The translations under genes were made by a program, and so were the position numbers. A stretch of DNA of 64,000 nt from Enterococcus sp. HY326 (lineage in GTDB: Bacteria; Bacillota; Bacilli; Lactobacillales; Enterococcaceae): NCBI RefSeq assembly GCF_026157065.1, contig NZ_JANLGQ010000001.1, forward strand, positions 620,001 to 684,000. Reading direction: 5' to 3'. The notes beneath the pieces are model-generated. The model ran no database searches. It had not been told where the DNA came from and saw only the letters and a list, made by a program, of their open reading frames with translations. Of the stretch, positions 15,952 to 24,448 are shown piece after piece (the first letter of the stretch is position 1; each line of letters starts with the position of its first letter).

Positions 15952-15996
15952 ATGAAAAAGTGTTTTATTTGGGTTTGTTTTATTGGGATAAGTTAA
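15952..15996 (+). CDS. 14-codon hydrophobic peptide ORF (speculative)
   Basis: ATG at 15952 has AGGAG 6 nt upstream and opens a 14-residue frame, MKKCFIWVCFIGIS. It is basic at the start, then hydrophobic with two Cys. It follows the XRE/TPR regulator gene, a place where RNPP systems often encode their signal peptide. It is shorter than most known pheromone precursors, and the match to a ribosome binding site could be chance or part of an untranslated repeat. Confidence 0.25.
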   Translation: MKKCFIWVCFIGIS

Positions 15997-16120
15997 TAAT
16001 AGACTGAAAATGTGAAATTTTTGTGTATTTAGTTTTGTAAAATTAAGAAGTGTTTACAGCGAATCTATGAAACTCGTCGTTAGTGAGCTTCCCCTCCACC
16101 ACACTCCCAAATTTTTTGCA

Positions 16121-16214
16121 AAAAAAGCCCAGTCCAACCAGCTTCTTCAAAAATTCCCAAGCAAAGCAACTAGAAAATTTTTGAGGCAGCTGATTAAAAC
16201 CAGACTTTTTAAAG
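16121..16214 (-). terminator. Terminator of the siderophore transporter operon
   Basis: Two imperfect ~38-nt arms (16121-16158 and 16175-16214) share CAGCT, TCAAAAATT and the A/T-rich ends. On the minus strand the structure ends in GGGC and seven T. It lies 20 bp past the stop of the binding-protein gene. Confidence 0.65.
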
Positions 16215-16233
16215 GCTTATTGAAAGTTAAAAA

Positions 16234-17199
16234 TTACTGAAAAGCTTGTTTGACGTCATCAATCATCAATTGGACTGATTCCAGACCGCCACCGCTGAGG
16301 TACCAAACTTCTGGATCTAACATAATCACCAGATTATTTTGACCAGCTGTCGTTTGCTGCACGAGTTCATTTTCGGCAACATTGTTTTGGCTGTCATCGC
16401 CGCCGATGGCTTGGGTCCGGTCAACGACAAAGATGATGTCAGGGTTTGTTTCCAGCACATATTCAAAGGAAACACTTTGACCGTGAGTGGAAGCTTCGAT
16501 GGCGTCATCGGCTTCTGAAAAACCAAATGTGTCGTGGATAATACCGAAACGGGAACCAGCACCATAGGCCGATAATTCTCCTTCATTGGCTAGTAAAACT
16601 AAAGCATTTTTGCCATCATCGGTTGCTTGTGTGTGGACTTCGTCAATTTGCGTTTGTAGCTCAGCCAGTTGGCTTTCAGCCTCGTCCTCCTTCTCGAAAA
16701 TTTGCCCCAAAGTTTTGACGTTATCTTGAATTGAGTCCCAAGTATTTTCGTAATCAATACCCAAATAAATCGTAGGTGCAATGGCTGATAATTGATCCAA
16801 ATAGTCTGCTTGACGTCCAGAAATAATAATTAAATCGGGAGCCATTGCATTAATTGCTTCAATATCCGGCTCTTTGATGCCACCGGCTGACTCGACGTCG
16901 GCATAAGCATCTAAATAAGCTGGCAGATTGCTGACAGCTGTCCCGACGACTGCATCACCGGCTCCTAAAGCATCAATTGTGTCTAAGGAACCCATGTCAA
17001 ATACCACAACTTTTTCTGGATTTTGCGGAACCTCGACTGTGCCGTTAGTATCGGTCACTTTAATTGTCCCCGCTGATGTACTGCTGCTTGTCGAAGAAGC
17101 AGTCTCGCTGCTATCTGTTGTGCCGCTAGTGGTGTTGCCACACGCAGCCAAAATACCTAAACTCAACACAATTCCAACACTTAACAAAAACTTTTTCAT
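16234..17199 (-). CDS. Siderophore-binding lipoprotein (YclQ/FatB-like)
   Basis: A 321-residue lipoprotein with a type II signal peptide and lipobox LAAC (Cys20), then a Ser/Thr-rich linker. The periplasmic-binding-protein fold of the iron-siderophore (type III) class follows: KVVVFDMGSLDTIDALG, APDLIIISGRQADYL and NPDIIFVVDRTQAIGG are typical strands. It should capture a ferric siderophore, probably catecholate-type as in YclQ/FatB, though the ligand is inferred. It is the last gene of a four-gene Fur-type operon in yclNOPQ order, 14 bp after the ATPase gene. Confidence 0.9.
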   Translation of the reverse strand: MKKFLLSVGIVLSLGILAACGNTTSGTTDSSETASSTSSSTSAGTIKVTDTNGTVEVPQNPEKVVVFDMGSLDTIDALGAGDAVVGTAVSNLPAYLDAYADVESAGGIKEPDIEAINAMAPDLIIISGRQADYLDQLSAIAPTIYLGIDYENTWDSIQDNVKTLGQIFEKEDEAESQLAELQTQIDEVHTQATDDGKNALVLLANEGELSAYGAGSRFGIIHDTFGFSEADDAIEASTHGQSVSFEYVLETNPDIIFVVDRTQAIGGDDSQNNVAENELVQQTTAGQNNLVIMLDPEVWYLSGGGLESVQLMIDDVKQAFQ

Positions 17200-17213
17200 T
17201 CTTTTTCCTCCAT

Positions 17214-17972
17214 TTAGTTAAAATACATACAAAAGCGCTTGCCCTCGATTTCGCACACTTTAATTTCCATCCCGTATAAAGGGTTTAATATTTCATTTTG
17301 AATCATTTCGTCGGTGGGACCGTTGGCAAAGAGTTCGCCATTTTTCATGGCGACAATTTGATCGGCATAAGTAGCCGCAAAATTAATATCATGCAAAACG
17401 ACCAACACAGTCTTGCCCAGCTCATCGACTAATTTACGTAAAATTTGCATCATCTGCACCGCATAATTCATATCTAAATTATTTAACGGCTCATCCAATA
17501 AAATATAATCTGTATCCTGGGCTAAAATCATCGCAATGTAGGCCCGCTGCAGCTGACCGCCGGACAATGTATCGATGTAATCGCCCGCCATCTCGGTTAG
17601 CCCTAAATTTTCTAAAGCTTCCTCAACTAGTCGATGATCTTCTGTCTGCAAACGGCCTTTGCTGTAGGGAAAGCGTCCGAAATTGACCAAGTCCCGCACG
17701 GTAATTCGCAGAGCAATATGATTTTGCTGTTTCAAAATCGCCAGCTTCTTGGCCAGCTCCTTTGACTTCCAAGCTTTAATTTCGTTGTGGTCCAAATAAA
17801 TTTCGCCGGTATCTTGAGGAATCAAGCGACTGATAATCGACAGCAAAGTGCTTTTGCCAGCACCGTTTGGACCGATAAAGGCTGTCAATTTTTGCTTTTC
17901 TAAAGGTAGCTCGATGCCCGAGACCACCACCTTATCCCCGTAAGACTTTGAAATTTGCTTGATATCAATCAT
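17214..17972 (-). CDS. Iron-siderophore ABC transporter ATPase (YclP-like)
   Basis: A 252-residue ABC ATPase of the FecE/FhuC class. Walker A is GPNGAGKSTLL near residues 33-43, the Q-loop is in ILKQQNH, the signature is LSGGQLQRAY, and Walker B is DYILLDEP, with the switch His in LVVLHDINFA. It powers ferric-siderophore uptake with the two permeases encoded upstream. It lies 22 bp after the permease gene and 14 bp before the binding-protein gene. All catalytic motifs are intact. Confidence 0.93.
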   Translation of the reverse strand: MIDIKQISKSYGDKVVVSGIELPLEKQKLTAFIGPNGAGKSTLLSIISRLIPQDTGEIYLDHNEIKAWKSKELAKKLAILKQQNHIALRITVRDLVNFGRFPYSKGRLQTEDHRLVEEALENLGLTEMAGDYIDTLSGGQLQRAYIAMILAQDTDYILLDEPLNNLDMNYAVQMMQILRKLVDELGKTVLVVLHDINFAATYADQIVAMKNGELFANGPTDEMIQNEILNPLYGMEIKVCEIEGKRFCMYFN

Positions 17973-17994
17973 CTTGCCTGCCTCCTTTAGCCTG

Positions 17995-18963
17995 CTAGTT
18001 TATCCGCTTGCGGGTCAAACGATTGACCCAAATTAACTTACCGATAAAATACGTGCCACCAACAAATTCAATCACGACACTTAAGGTTGTGTTCAACTGA
18101 AAAATTTGTTCCACTAAAAACTGACCGCCGATTAAAAAAATTATCCCTAATAAACTAGCGGCAGCAAACAGCCACCGATGGCGATAAGTCGCCAGCAATT
18201 GATAACTGATATTGCTGACGATAAAGCCTAAAAAAGTTACCGGCCCGACTAAAGCCGTGGCCGTTCCCGTCAATAGGCTGATTGCCAGCAACAATAGCAG
18301 CTGAACTTGAGTAACGTTTATTCCTAAATTAATTCCCTGCTCCCGTCCTAGATGCAATACATCTAAATAGTGGCTGGCTTTTAATAAGAGCAAGGCCGTC
18401 ACGCCAATCAAAACGGCTGCCCACAACAGATGATAGCTATTGACGTTGTTGAAGCTGGCAAATAACCGCCCCTGCAATAAATCATATTCATTGGGGTCCA
18501 TCAGCACTTGTAAAAAAGTGCTGAGACTGCTGAAAAGCGTACCTAAAATCATGCCAATCATCAGCAGTAAAAATAAATTATTTTGACTATGTTTCAATAA
18601 AATATTGCTTAAGAATAGACTGGCCAGCATGGTGATGGCGATATTAGCTAAAAAGAGGCCGGTTCCCTCCTGTGAGAGCATGCTGACGCCGCCGACTGCA
18701 AAAAACAACAGCGTTTGAACTGCTACATATAATGAATCCAAACCCAAAATATTCGGAGTCAGAAAATGATTTTGGGTCATCGTTTGAAAACTGATGGTGG
18801 CAAAGCTGGTCGCAATTGCCACTAAGATAAAGGCGGCTATTTTTTTGCCGCGAATCTGCAGGGCAAACTCGAAATTTCCGTGGGTATTATACGTCAAATA
18901 CAATAGGCACATCACCAGAGCCGCCGCTGTCAAAAAACTGATTTTCAGCATCATTTTTTTCAT
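17995..18963 (-). CDS. Iron-siderophore ABC permease (YclO-like)
   Basis: A 322-residue integral membrane protein of the BtuC/FecCD family with about nine or ten transmembrane helices. Conserved features are the SFQTMTQNHFLTPNILGLDS region near residue 60 and the cytoplasmic coupling loop with LGREQGINLGI near residue 205. It pairs with the other permease, and its ATG overlaps that gene's stop by 4 bp, giving translational coupling. Length is normal for the family. Confidence 0.92.
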   Translation of the reverse strand: MKKMMLKISFLTAAALVMCLLYLTYNTHGNFEFALQIRGKKIAAFILVAIATSFATISFQTMTQNHFLTPNILGLDSLYVAVQTLLFFAVGGVSMLSQEGTGLFLANIAITMLASLFLSNILLKHSQNNLFLLLMIGMILGTLFSSLSTFLQVLMDPNEYDLLQGRLFASFNNVNSYHLLWAAVLIGVTALLLLKASHYLDVLHLGREQGINLGINVTQVQLLLLLAISLLTGTATALVGPVTFLGFIVSNISYQLLATYRHRWLFAAASLLGIIFLIGGQFLVEQIFQLNTTLSVVIEFVGGTYFIGKLIWVNRLTRKRIN

Positions 18964-19922
18964 GCGTTACTCCTTTGGGGCTGATTTTTTTTCGTCAAGA
19001 GATAGATAAAAATCAGACTGCCTAAAATTCCCGTAATCACACTGACGGGAATTTCATACGGAGGAATAACACAGCGGGCGATAATATCACAGGCAATCAA
19101 AAAGATGCTGCCGCCTAATGCGGTTAACGGCAGTGTTTGTCTGAGGTTATCCCCGAACATCAAGGAGATAACATTGGGCACAATCACCCCTAAAAAGGGA
19201 ATCGACCCCACCATAATTAAAGTTACAGCACTAGCCACTGCCACTAAGAAAACTCCTAGTAAACGATAGAGAGAATAATTTAAACCTAAATTTTCCGCTA
19301 AATCTTCCCCCAAACCGATAATCGTAAAAGCGTAAGAAAAGAAATAGACACAAAGAAAAACCGGTATCGTCAAATACAATAACTCATAGCCACCTCTAGT
19401 AATCGTTGAAAAATTTCCCTGCAGCCAAGCGGACATATTTTGTACTACTTGATATTGATAGGCAAAAAAAGTCGCTACAGAACCGATAATATTTCCAAAC
19501 ATCACACCAATTAAAGGCAGCATGACTTGATTTTTTCCCGGTAGAATTCGACTTAAGGCTAAAAAAACTAAGGTTCCTAAAAAAGCAAAGAGAAACGCCA
19601 CAAGACTGCGGGGGAAGATGGAGGCGGTCGGCAGCACTAGCATCACAAAGACAATTCCTAAACGGGCACTGTCCATTGTTCCGGCAGTTGTGGGGGAAAC
19701 AAATTTATTTTGGGTCAAATGCTGCATCACCAAACCACAGATGCTCATGGTGGCGCCAGCCAAGAGCAAACTGATTGTCCGGGGAATACGAGTGCTGAAA
19801 AAAATCAGCCGTTGCTGACCTTCATCAAAAAGCAACCTAGACAGCGACAAGTCATTGACTCCAACAAAAAAAGAAATAAAAATTAGTAAGAGTAGCAGAC
19901 CGACCATTAAACTTTTTTTCAA
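18960..19922 (-). CDS. Iron-siderophore ABC permease (YclN-like)
   Basis: A 320-residue BtuC/FecCD-family permease and the first gene of the operon. It has a hydrophobic N-terminus, then TRIPRTISLLLAGATMSICG and NKFVSPTTAGTMDSARLG, the family's typical N-terminal motif, and a coupling loop GEDLAENLGLNYSL near residue 205. About nine or ten helices are expected. The Fur-like box lies 27-45 bp upstream of the start codon, so expression should rise when iron is scarce. Confidence 0.92.
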   Translation of the reverse strand: MKKSLMVGLLLLLIFISFFVGVNDLSLSRLLFDEGQQRLIFFSTRIPRTISLLLAGATMSICGLVMQHLTQNKFVSPTTAGTMDSARLGIVFVMLVLPTASIFPRSLVAFLFAFLGTLVFLALSRILPGKNQVMLPLIGVMFGNIIGSVATFFAYQYQVVQNMSAWLQGNFSTITRGGYELLYLTIPVFLCVYFFSYAFTIIGLGEDLAENLGLNYSLYRLLGVFLVAVASAVTLIMVGSIPFLGVIVPNVISLMFGDNLRQTLPLTALGGSIFLIACDIIARCVIPPYEIPVSVITGILGSLIFIYLLTKKNQPQRSNA

Positions 19923-19948
19923 AAAGAACCCTCCTACCTTTTCTAATT

Positions 19949-19967
19949 GAGAATGATTTTCATTCTT
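19949..19967 (-). promoter_or_regulatory. Fur box
   Basis: The segment contains the perfect dyad GAATGA-TTT-TCATTC and matches the 19-bp Fur consensus at 14 positions by eye. It lies just upstream of the first permease gene and is also near the divergent YueI-like gene. Confidence 0.8.
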
Positions 19968-20072
19968 ACGATTAGTTTAGAGAAATTTAAATTTTTTTGC
20001 AAGCCTTTTTCTAAATTTTTCTCCAATAAATTTATGCTATAATAAATTTAGCATAACAACGAGGTGATTTTT

Positions 20073-20519
20073 TTGGCGGATGAACTGCAAAAGCATTTAG
20101 ATAAAGGGATTTATGGCGCCCCACTGGTCAATCCTGATGAACAGCACAAATATTTAGGAACTTTTAGAGAGCGCTGTCATTTGACGATGATCCTTGCGGA
20201 AATGCCAAAAAAAGCTAACCAAGAAAGCCTTTTAAAAGAATTTGCGCTGCATCCCGACAGCAGCCTCTTGTTAAATGGCAAAGTCGAACAATCTGTGGAG
20301 TCCATTTATATCCAACTGGCTAGCAAACAAAACATTCGCTTTACGATTGTGAATGATTTTGTCGGAGATCAGCCAACAGATATCGGTCTGGTTTTCGCAG
20401 CTAAAACAGCCGTCAATGAAGAAGTAGTGGATGTCGAAGCCAAATATCCATTGTCTTCTGAAACTTCAGCAACAGAGCCTGAGAAAAAAAGCGGCTTTTG
20501 GCATAATTTATTTAAGTAG
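20073..20519 (+). CDS. YueI-like (DUF1694) protein
   Basis: A 148-residue cytoplasmic protein. The TTG start at 20073 is preferred over a GTG 9 nt upstream because GAGGTG then lies at proper distance and the product starts MADELQKHLDKGIYGAP, as in other YueI proteins. The hallmark NPDEQHKYLGTFRERCHLTM follows. The family is common in Bacillota and I know of no established biochemical function. It is divergent from the siderophore operon, with a Lys/Trp-containing tail. Confidence 0.85.
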   Translation: MADELQKHLDKGIYGAPLVNPDEQHKYLGTFRERCHLTMILAEMPKKANQESLLKEFALHPDSSLLLNGKVEQSVESIYIQLASKQNIRFTIVNDFVGDQPTDIGLVFAAKTAVNEEVVDVEAKYPLSSETSATEPEKKSGFWHNLFK

Positions 20520-20697
20520 GTCTGAAACAATTCATTTTTGACTGATAAGATTGTCTGACTTTCACCGAATGACTGAGAAAAGGACTGCTTCAATAAGAAA
20601 ATTATTGAAAAATTTTCTTTTCAAAATTTCGGTGATAACTTTTGTCATGTAATCTTACTGCTATACACTAAAACATTTGAGAGATGGAGGAAGGAAG

Positions 20698-21105
20698 ATG
20701 GAGTTATATCCTGAATTACGGCAGGAGCTGTTCAATGCCCTTGACCGCCACATTGATATTTTGCGGGATGTGGAATTAATTGAAAATGAAAGTTTGGATG
20801 GCGTGGTCTTTATGATGCGCAGCTTCGGCTTTATTTTTGACCGAGCACCGATGGTTCTATCCGGCAGCGATGAGCTGGAAATGAACTATATGATGTTCCA
20901 GTATTACAGCCTGTTGACAGAATTAAAATACAATCTGGCCTTAAATTATCCCTATGCAAAACTGCAGGGCCGGCCAATCATTGAGATTGTTGAAGAGTTC
21001 CCCACAACTTATGAAAAAGAAATGAAGCAATGGTGGGAGCAACACACTGGCTTGGATGTTCAAGAAACCAAACAAACAATTGAAATTAAAGATTTTGAAT
21101 ATTAA
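20698..21105 (+). CDS. Conserved-looking hypothetical protein, 135 aa
   Basis: I do not recognise this family. The ATG at 20698 has GGAGGAAGG 3-10 nt upstream, and an upstream in-frame start lacks one. The protein is acidic, mostly helical and rich in aromatic and Met residues (VVFMMRSFGFIFDRAP, MNYMMFQYYSLLTELKYN), with no signal peptide. A strong bidirectional terminator follows. Codon use matches the neighbouring core genes, so it is probably real. Confidence 0.65.
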   Translation: MELYPELRQELFNALDRHIDILRDVELIENESLDGVVFMMRSFGFIFDRAPMVLSGSDELEMNYMMFQYYSLLTELKYNLALNYPYAKLQGRPIIEIVEEFPTTYEKEMKQWWEQHTGLDVQETKQTIEIKDFEY

Positions 21106-21110
21106 AAAAA

Positions 21111-21148
21111 GGTTGTCGCCAGCTAGAAATGCTGCGACAGCCTTTTTT
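21111..21148. terminator. Bidirectional terminator
   Basis: The arms GGTTGTCGCCAGC and GCTGCGACAGCC enclose TAGAAAT. T-runs follow on both strands, serving the plus-strand gene ending at 21105 and the convergent gshF gene. Confidence 0.9.
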
Positions 21149-21219
21149 ATTTCTAAAAACCTTTAAAAGGATTAACTCTAAACAAATTTTACATTATAAA
21201 CTTTAGCTCAATGCCACTA

Positions 21220-23499
21220 TTAACAATTTTCTATTTCTTCAAACACTTCAGGATAAAGCAGTTGCAACACGTCCATCGTTAATCTTTGGCCAGCACCGGC
21301 AAAAGGATAGATGTGCATATGCATCGCCGGATTAAAATTAGCCTCGATAATGCCATACGCTGTCGATTCCTGCGTCGGCTCCACATTTAAATCCGGAATA
21401 ATCAAATCAATTCCACTGATTACAGCTCCTAAAGCTTCCACCGCATCTGCGGCAATTTTTTTATAAGCAGTTGGCATCTCGTCGGTGAAATCAATCGAGT
21501 CGCCACCAGTACTGATATTGGAATTTTCCCGTAGATAGACAATTTGGCCCTCCGCTGGCACACTTTCAACCGTGTAGCCCTGCTCCTTTAGCATTAATTT
21601 TTCCAAATCCCCCAGCTGAATTAATTCTAATGGGGAACGATGGTTGGTTCCTCTTAACGGATCAAGATTTTTTTCGGCCACCAGCTCTTCAATACTGCGG
21701 CGACCATCACCGACAATATTGGCGGGAATTCTTAAGAGCACCGCCTTAACTTCGCCATCTAAAACAAAGAAACGGTATTCTGTCCCCGGCAAAAATTCCT
21801 CGACTAAAACGTCGCTGTCTTCTTTAAAAGCAATGGCTAAACCGGCTTGATAATCTTCAAAGGTAGCCCCTTCTTTAAAAATGGTGATGCCGATGCCGTA
21901 ATTAGTCGACTTGGGCTTAATGACAAAAGCCCGCTGTGCAAATTCACCAAAAGCTGCTTCGGCACTAGCAATGCTGCTAAATTCTGAGCCCTTCGGCACA
22001 TGAAAACCAGCTGTGTCCAAAATCTTTTTCGTCACGGTTTTATTTTCCATCATCAATGGGACAATAAAGACATCCTTGGCTGTCATATTGGCATTTTTGA
22101 CATACTCTACGTGCTTTTTAAAATGCAGTTTTAAAAATTGATCGTTTTCATCTAAAACTTCCAAGCTGATGCCCTTTTGAATGGCATCAAACATTAAAAT
22201 CTGCGTGGACAATTCCATTTCCCGATAACCCGCCAGCTGATAAGGGCGCTCATGAGCCGCTTGATAATAAGTCGTCGCCAGCTCAGTTGCCAAGGCTGCT
22301 TGACTGGTTTTTTCAGCGGCCGTTAACCAACGGGCCGCCAATGTTTCTGCGGGATTTTCGATAATCCTCTGGAAACCGGCAATAAATTCAGCCGCCTCGG
22401 CTAACTTGAATTCAGTAAGCATCTTACTCATTTCAGCAATCAACCACTGACCTTCTGCTTGCGCAACAGTTGGAGCTAACGGCGCTTCTTCCGCCACTTG
22501 ATTGCTTAATTGATCACCAGCAGCCACCCATTGATCAGCCGCTGCATCTTCGTCAGTCCATAATAAAAACAGCATAAAATAATGAATGAAACGGACTTGA
22601 TCGTGGCTGATGCCGATTCTTTCAAAGGGATTTAGATCAATATTTCGCAACTCGATATAGCGAATACCTTTTTTAGGTAGCTCCGACATCTTTTTGCCGC
22701 CCCGCAGACGAATTGGTGCATAAAATTCTTTTTCCTCTGAAAGCTTGCCGCTGTTAACCATTTCGGCGATATCAGCAATATATTTTTCTAAAGAGCTATA
22801 AGAAACTTGGACATCTGCATGATTGGTGTAGCCAAAACGACTGTTCCGCAGACTGCGCATCGGCTCTTGCGGCGCTTCATCAGTAAAATAATTAGCTTCG
22901 CTTAAAGGTGCCGCTCCAAATAAATAGGTCAACAACCAACGATAACGCAAAAAATTACGGGCAACTTTCATATATAATTTAGTTTTAAATTCTTCTGGAC
23001 TGCTACACTCATTTTGCTTTTCGTAAAGGCTCGTCACTAGTTCAGGGGCGTACTCAAAATTAAAATGAATTCCGCTGACCATCTGCTTGCGTTTACCATA
23101 TGCCCGAGCTAAATAGCGACGATATAAAACATCTTCAAAGCGGGCTAGCTTGGCAATTTCAATCTCGCTGTCTTTTTCCGGCAAATGCGGCGGCATACTT
23201 AAAGGCCACATCATTTCATTATCATTCATCGAACGCAGAGCTACATCGTGGATTGCCGCTAGCTCCCGCAAGACTTCTGTTTCCGTTTCCTTTACGCCGG
23301 TAATTAATTCCAGTTGGGTTTCGCTAAAGTCCGTTTGAATATAGGGATGGAAGCTGCGACAGCCCAAAACGGAGGGATGATCCGTTTGCGCCAGCTCCCC
23401 CTCTAAAGTGACCCGCTGACTTTCTTTTTCTAGACCAAAGCGGGCCTTTTCAAGATAAGGCAAGACACTAGTTGCTTGCATTAATGCTTTAAAATTCAT
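21220..23499 (-). CDS. gshF: Bifunctional glutamate-cysteine ligase/glutathione synthetase
   Basis: A 759-residue fusion enzyme that makes glutathione from Glu, Cys and Gly in two ATP-dependent steps. The N-terminal ~450 residues are a GshA-type ligase: GLEKESQRVTLEG, then HPYIQTDFSETQLELITG and RYIELRNIDLNPFERIGIS. The C-terminal part (~490-755) is an ATP-grasp domain related to D-Ala-D-Ala ligase, with FVIKPKSTNYGIGITIF, LVEEFLPGTEYRFFVLDG and GIIEANFNPAMHMHIYPF. Length is normal for GshF of enterococci, streptococci and Listeria. It is monocistronic on the minus strand. Confidence 0.97.
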   Translation of the reverse strand: MNFKALMQATSVLPYLEKARFGLEKESQRVTLEGELAQTDHPSVLGCRSFHPYIQTDFSETQLELITGVKETETEVLRELAAIHDVALRSMNDNEMMWPLSMPPHLPEKDSEIEIAKLARFEDVLYRRYLARAYGKRKQMVSGIHFNFEYAPELVTSLYEKQNECSSPEEFKTKLYMKVARNFLRYRWLLTYLFGAAPLSEANYFTDEAPQEPMRSLRNSRFGYTNHADVQVSYSSLEKYIADIAEMVNSGKLSEEKEFYAPIRLRGGKKMSELPKKGIRYIELRNIDLNPFERIGISHDQVRFIHYFMLFLLWTDEDAAADQWVAAGDQLSNQVAEEAPLAPTVAQAEGQWLIAEMSKMLTEFKLAEAAEFIAGFQRIIENPAETLAARWLTAAEKTSQAALATELATTYYQAAHERPYQLAGYREMELSTQILMFDAIQKGISLEVLDENDQFLKLHFKKHVEYVKNANMTAKDVFIVPLMMENKTVTKKILDTAGFHVPKGSEFSSIASAEAAFGEFAQRAFVIKPKSTNYGIGITIFKEGATFEDYQAGLAIAFKEDSDVLVEEFLPGTEYRFFVLDGEVKAVLLRIPANIVGDGRRSIEELVAEKNLDPLRGTNHRSPLELIQLGDLEKLMLKEQGYTVESVPAEGQIVYLRENSNISTGGDSIDFTDEMPTAYKKIAADAVEALGAVISGIDLIIPDLNVEPTQESTAYGIIEANFNPAMHMHIYPFAGAGQRLTMDVLQLLYPEVFEEIENC

Positions 23500-23575
23500 G
23501 ATTTCACCTTTCTGTTAGAGAATCTGCTCCGTATATTATAGCGGATTCTTAGGAAATAACGTACTAAACCGCTTA

Positions 23576-24370
23576 TTATTTTCGCAGTTTTCGGGAAAGC
23601 TTTATGATAAATTCGTCAGAAAGGCTGGCTAGCTCGCTACAATAGTCCTCATGAAAGAGGGGCCCTGTTGTTTGATAGTCTTCAATTGCATTTAAAAAGC
23701 GAGGCACACAGCTGGTCATCTCGCCATTTTTTAAAAGATAAATAATGCTGACATATTCACCAGCAGACTTTTGAAAATTACTATTTGCTTGAGCCCGCTG
23801 AAAAACCGCCATCGCTTGTGGCAATTCGACTGCGGCTAAACAATTTTTTTGGAAACTACTTTGCGCCTGCACCCTTGAAATTTCCTCTTCATCAAAAATA
23901 ATCCCATACTGATAGCCATAATTTAAATAATTGACAGAAATCCCCTCCTGAGGTTTTCTAGGGGTCAGCAGATATTTTTCGGCAGTCAACAATTCCTCAA
24001 AAAAAAGCCTGTCAGCACCGATTTCTTGAAAATGTTGAAAGCGTCGATTTAAAAAATCGATGCCGGCGCTAATTTGTTGCAGCTCCTGAATTTTTTCTGT
24101 CAGCTTACTTTGCTGGGCCTGTAGCATCTGACTTTTCCCTTTGAAATCCGCCGCCTGAAAATAATGCTGAATCTCCTTGAGGGACAAGCCGATTTCTTGA
24201 AACAGACGAATCGTGCTCAAGCGATCCGTTTGATACAAATTGTAATAGCGGTAGCCCTTCTCATCCACCCGCACTGGTTTCAGCAAATCAATCTCGTCAT
24301 AATAAAATAATGTCCGCTTAGAAATGCGGCACAGCTTGGCAAAAGCGCCGGTCGTCAATTCATTTTTCAT
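23576..24370 (-). CDS. MerR-family regulator, divergent from MATE pump
   Basis: A 264-residue regulator. The N-terminal MerR helix-turn-helix (TTGAFAKLCRISKRTLFYYDE, then LLKPVRVDEKGYRYYN) is followed by a long coiled-coil helix (~80-115) and a C-terminal domain that is probably ligand-binding but not recognised. It is transcribed away from a MATE efflux gene, and the 19-bp-spacer promoter lies between them. It likely controls the pump in response to a toxic compound and perhaps itself. Confidence 0.85.
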   Translation of the reverse strand: MKNELTTGAFAKLCRISKRTLFYYDEIDLLKPVRVDEKGYRYYNLYQTDRLSTIRLFQEIGLSLKEIQHYFQAADFKGKSQMLQAQQSKLTEKIQELQQISAGIDFLNRRFQHFQEIGADRLFFEELLTAEKYLLTPRKPQEGISVNYLNYGYQYGIIFDEEEISRVQAQSSFQKNCLAAVELPQAMAVFQRAQANSNFQKSAGEYVSIIYLLKNGEMTSCVPRFLNAIEDYQTTGPLFHEDYCSELASLSDEFIIKLSRKLRK

Positions 24371-24386
24371 TTTTTTTAACTCCTGC

Positions 24387-24417
24387 TTGACTATAACCTA
24401 ACGTGATAGTTTATAAA
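24387..24417 (+). promoter_or_regulatory. MerR-type promoter of the MATE gene
   Basis: A -35 TTGACT (24387-24392) and a -10 TATAAA (24412-24417) are separated by 19 bp. The spacer, with CTAT and ATAG flanking CTAACG, is dyad-like. This geometry is the hallmark of MerR-activated promoters. Confidence 0.75.
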
Positions 24418-24448
24418 TAAAGTATAGCAAATAATTGAGGTGAAAATC

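Larger units (their letters stand above)
15861..16233. other. Intergenic region with hairpin, mini-ORF and long terminator
   Basis: This 373-bp stretch holds a GC hairpin (15914-15939), a 14-codon ORF (15952-15996) and the terminator of the siderophore operon (16121-16214). The sequence near 16060-16090 (AAACTCGTCGTTAGTGAG) weakly recalls the short dispersed repeat. Confidence 0.6.

Noticed and set aside
21149-21219. Possible riboswitch or leader around gshF and the siderophore operon
   Set aside because: No conserved aptamer pattern was recognised; only terminators and a Fur box are visible.
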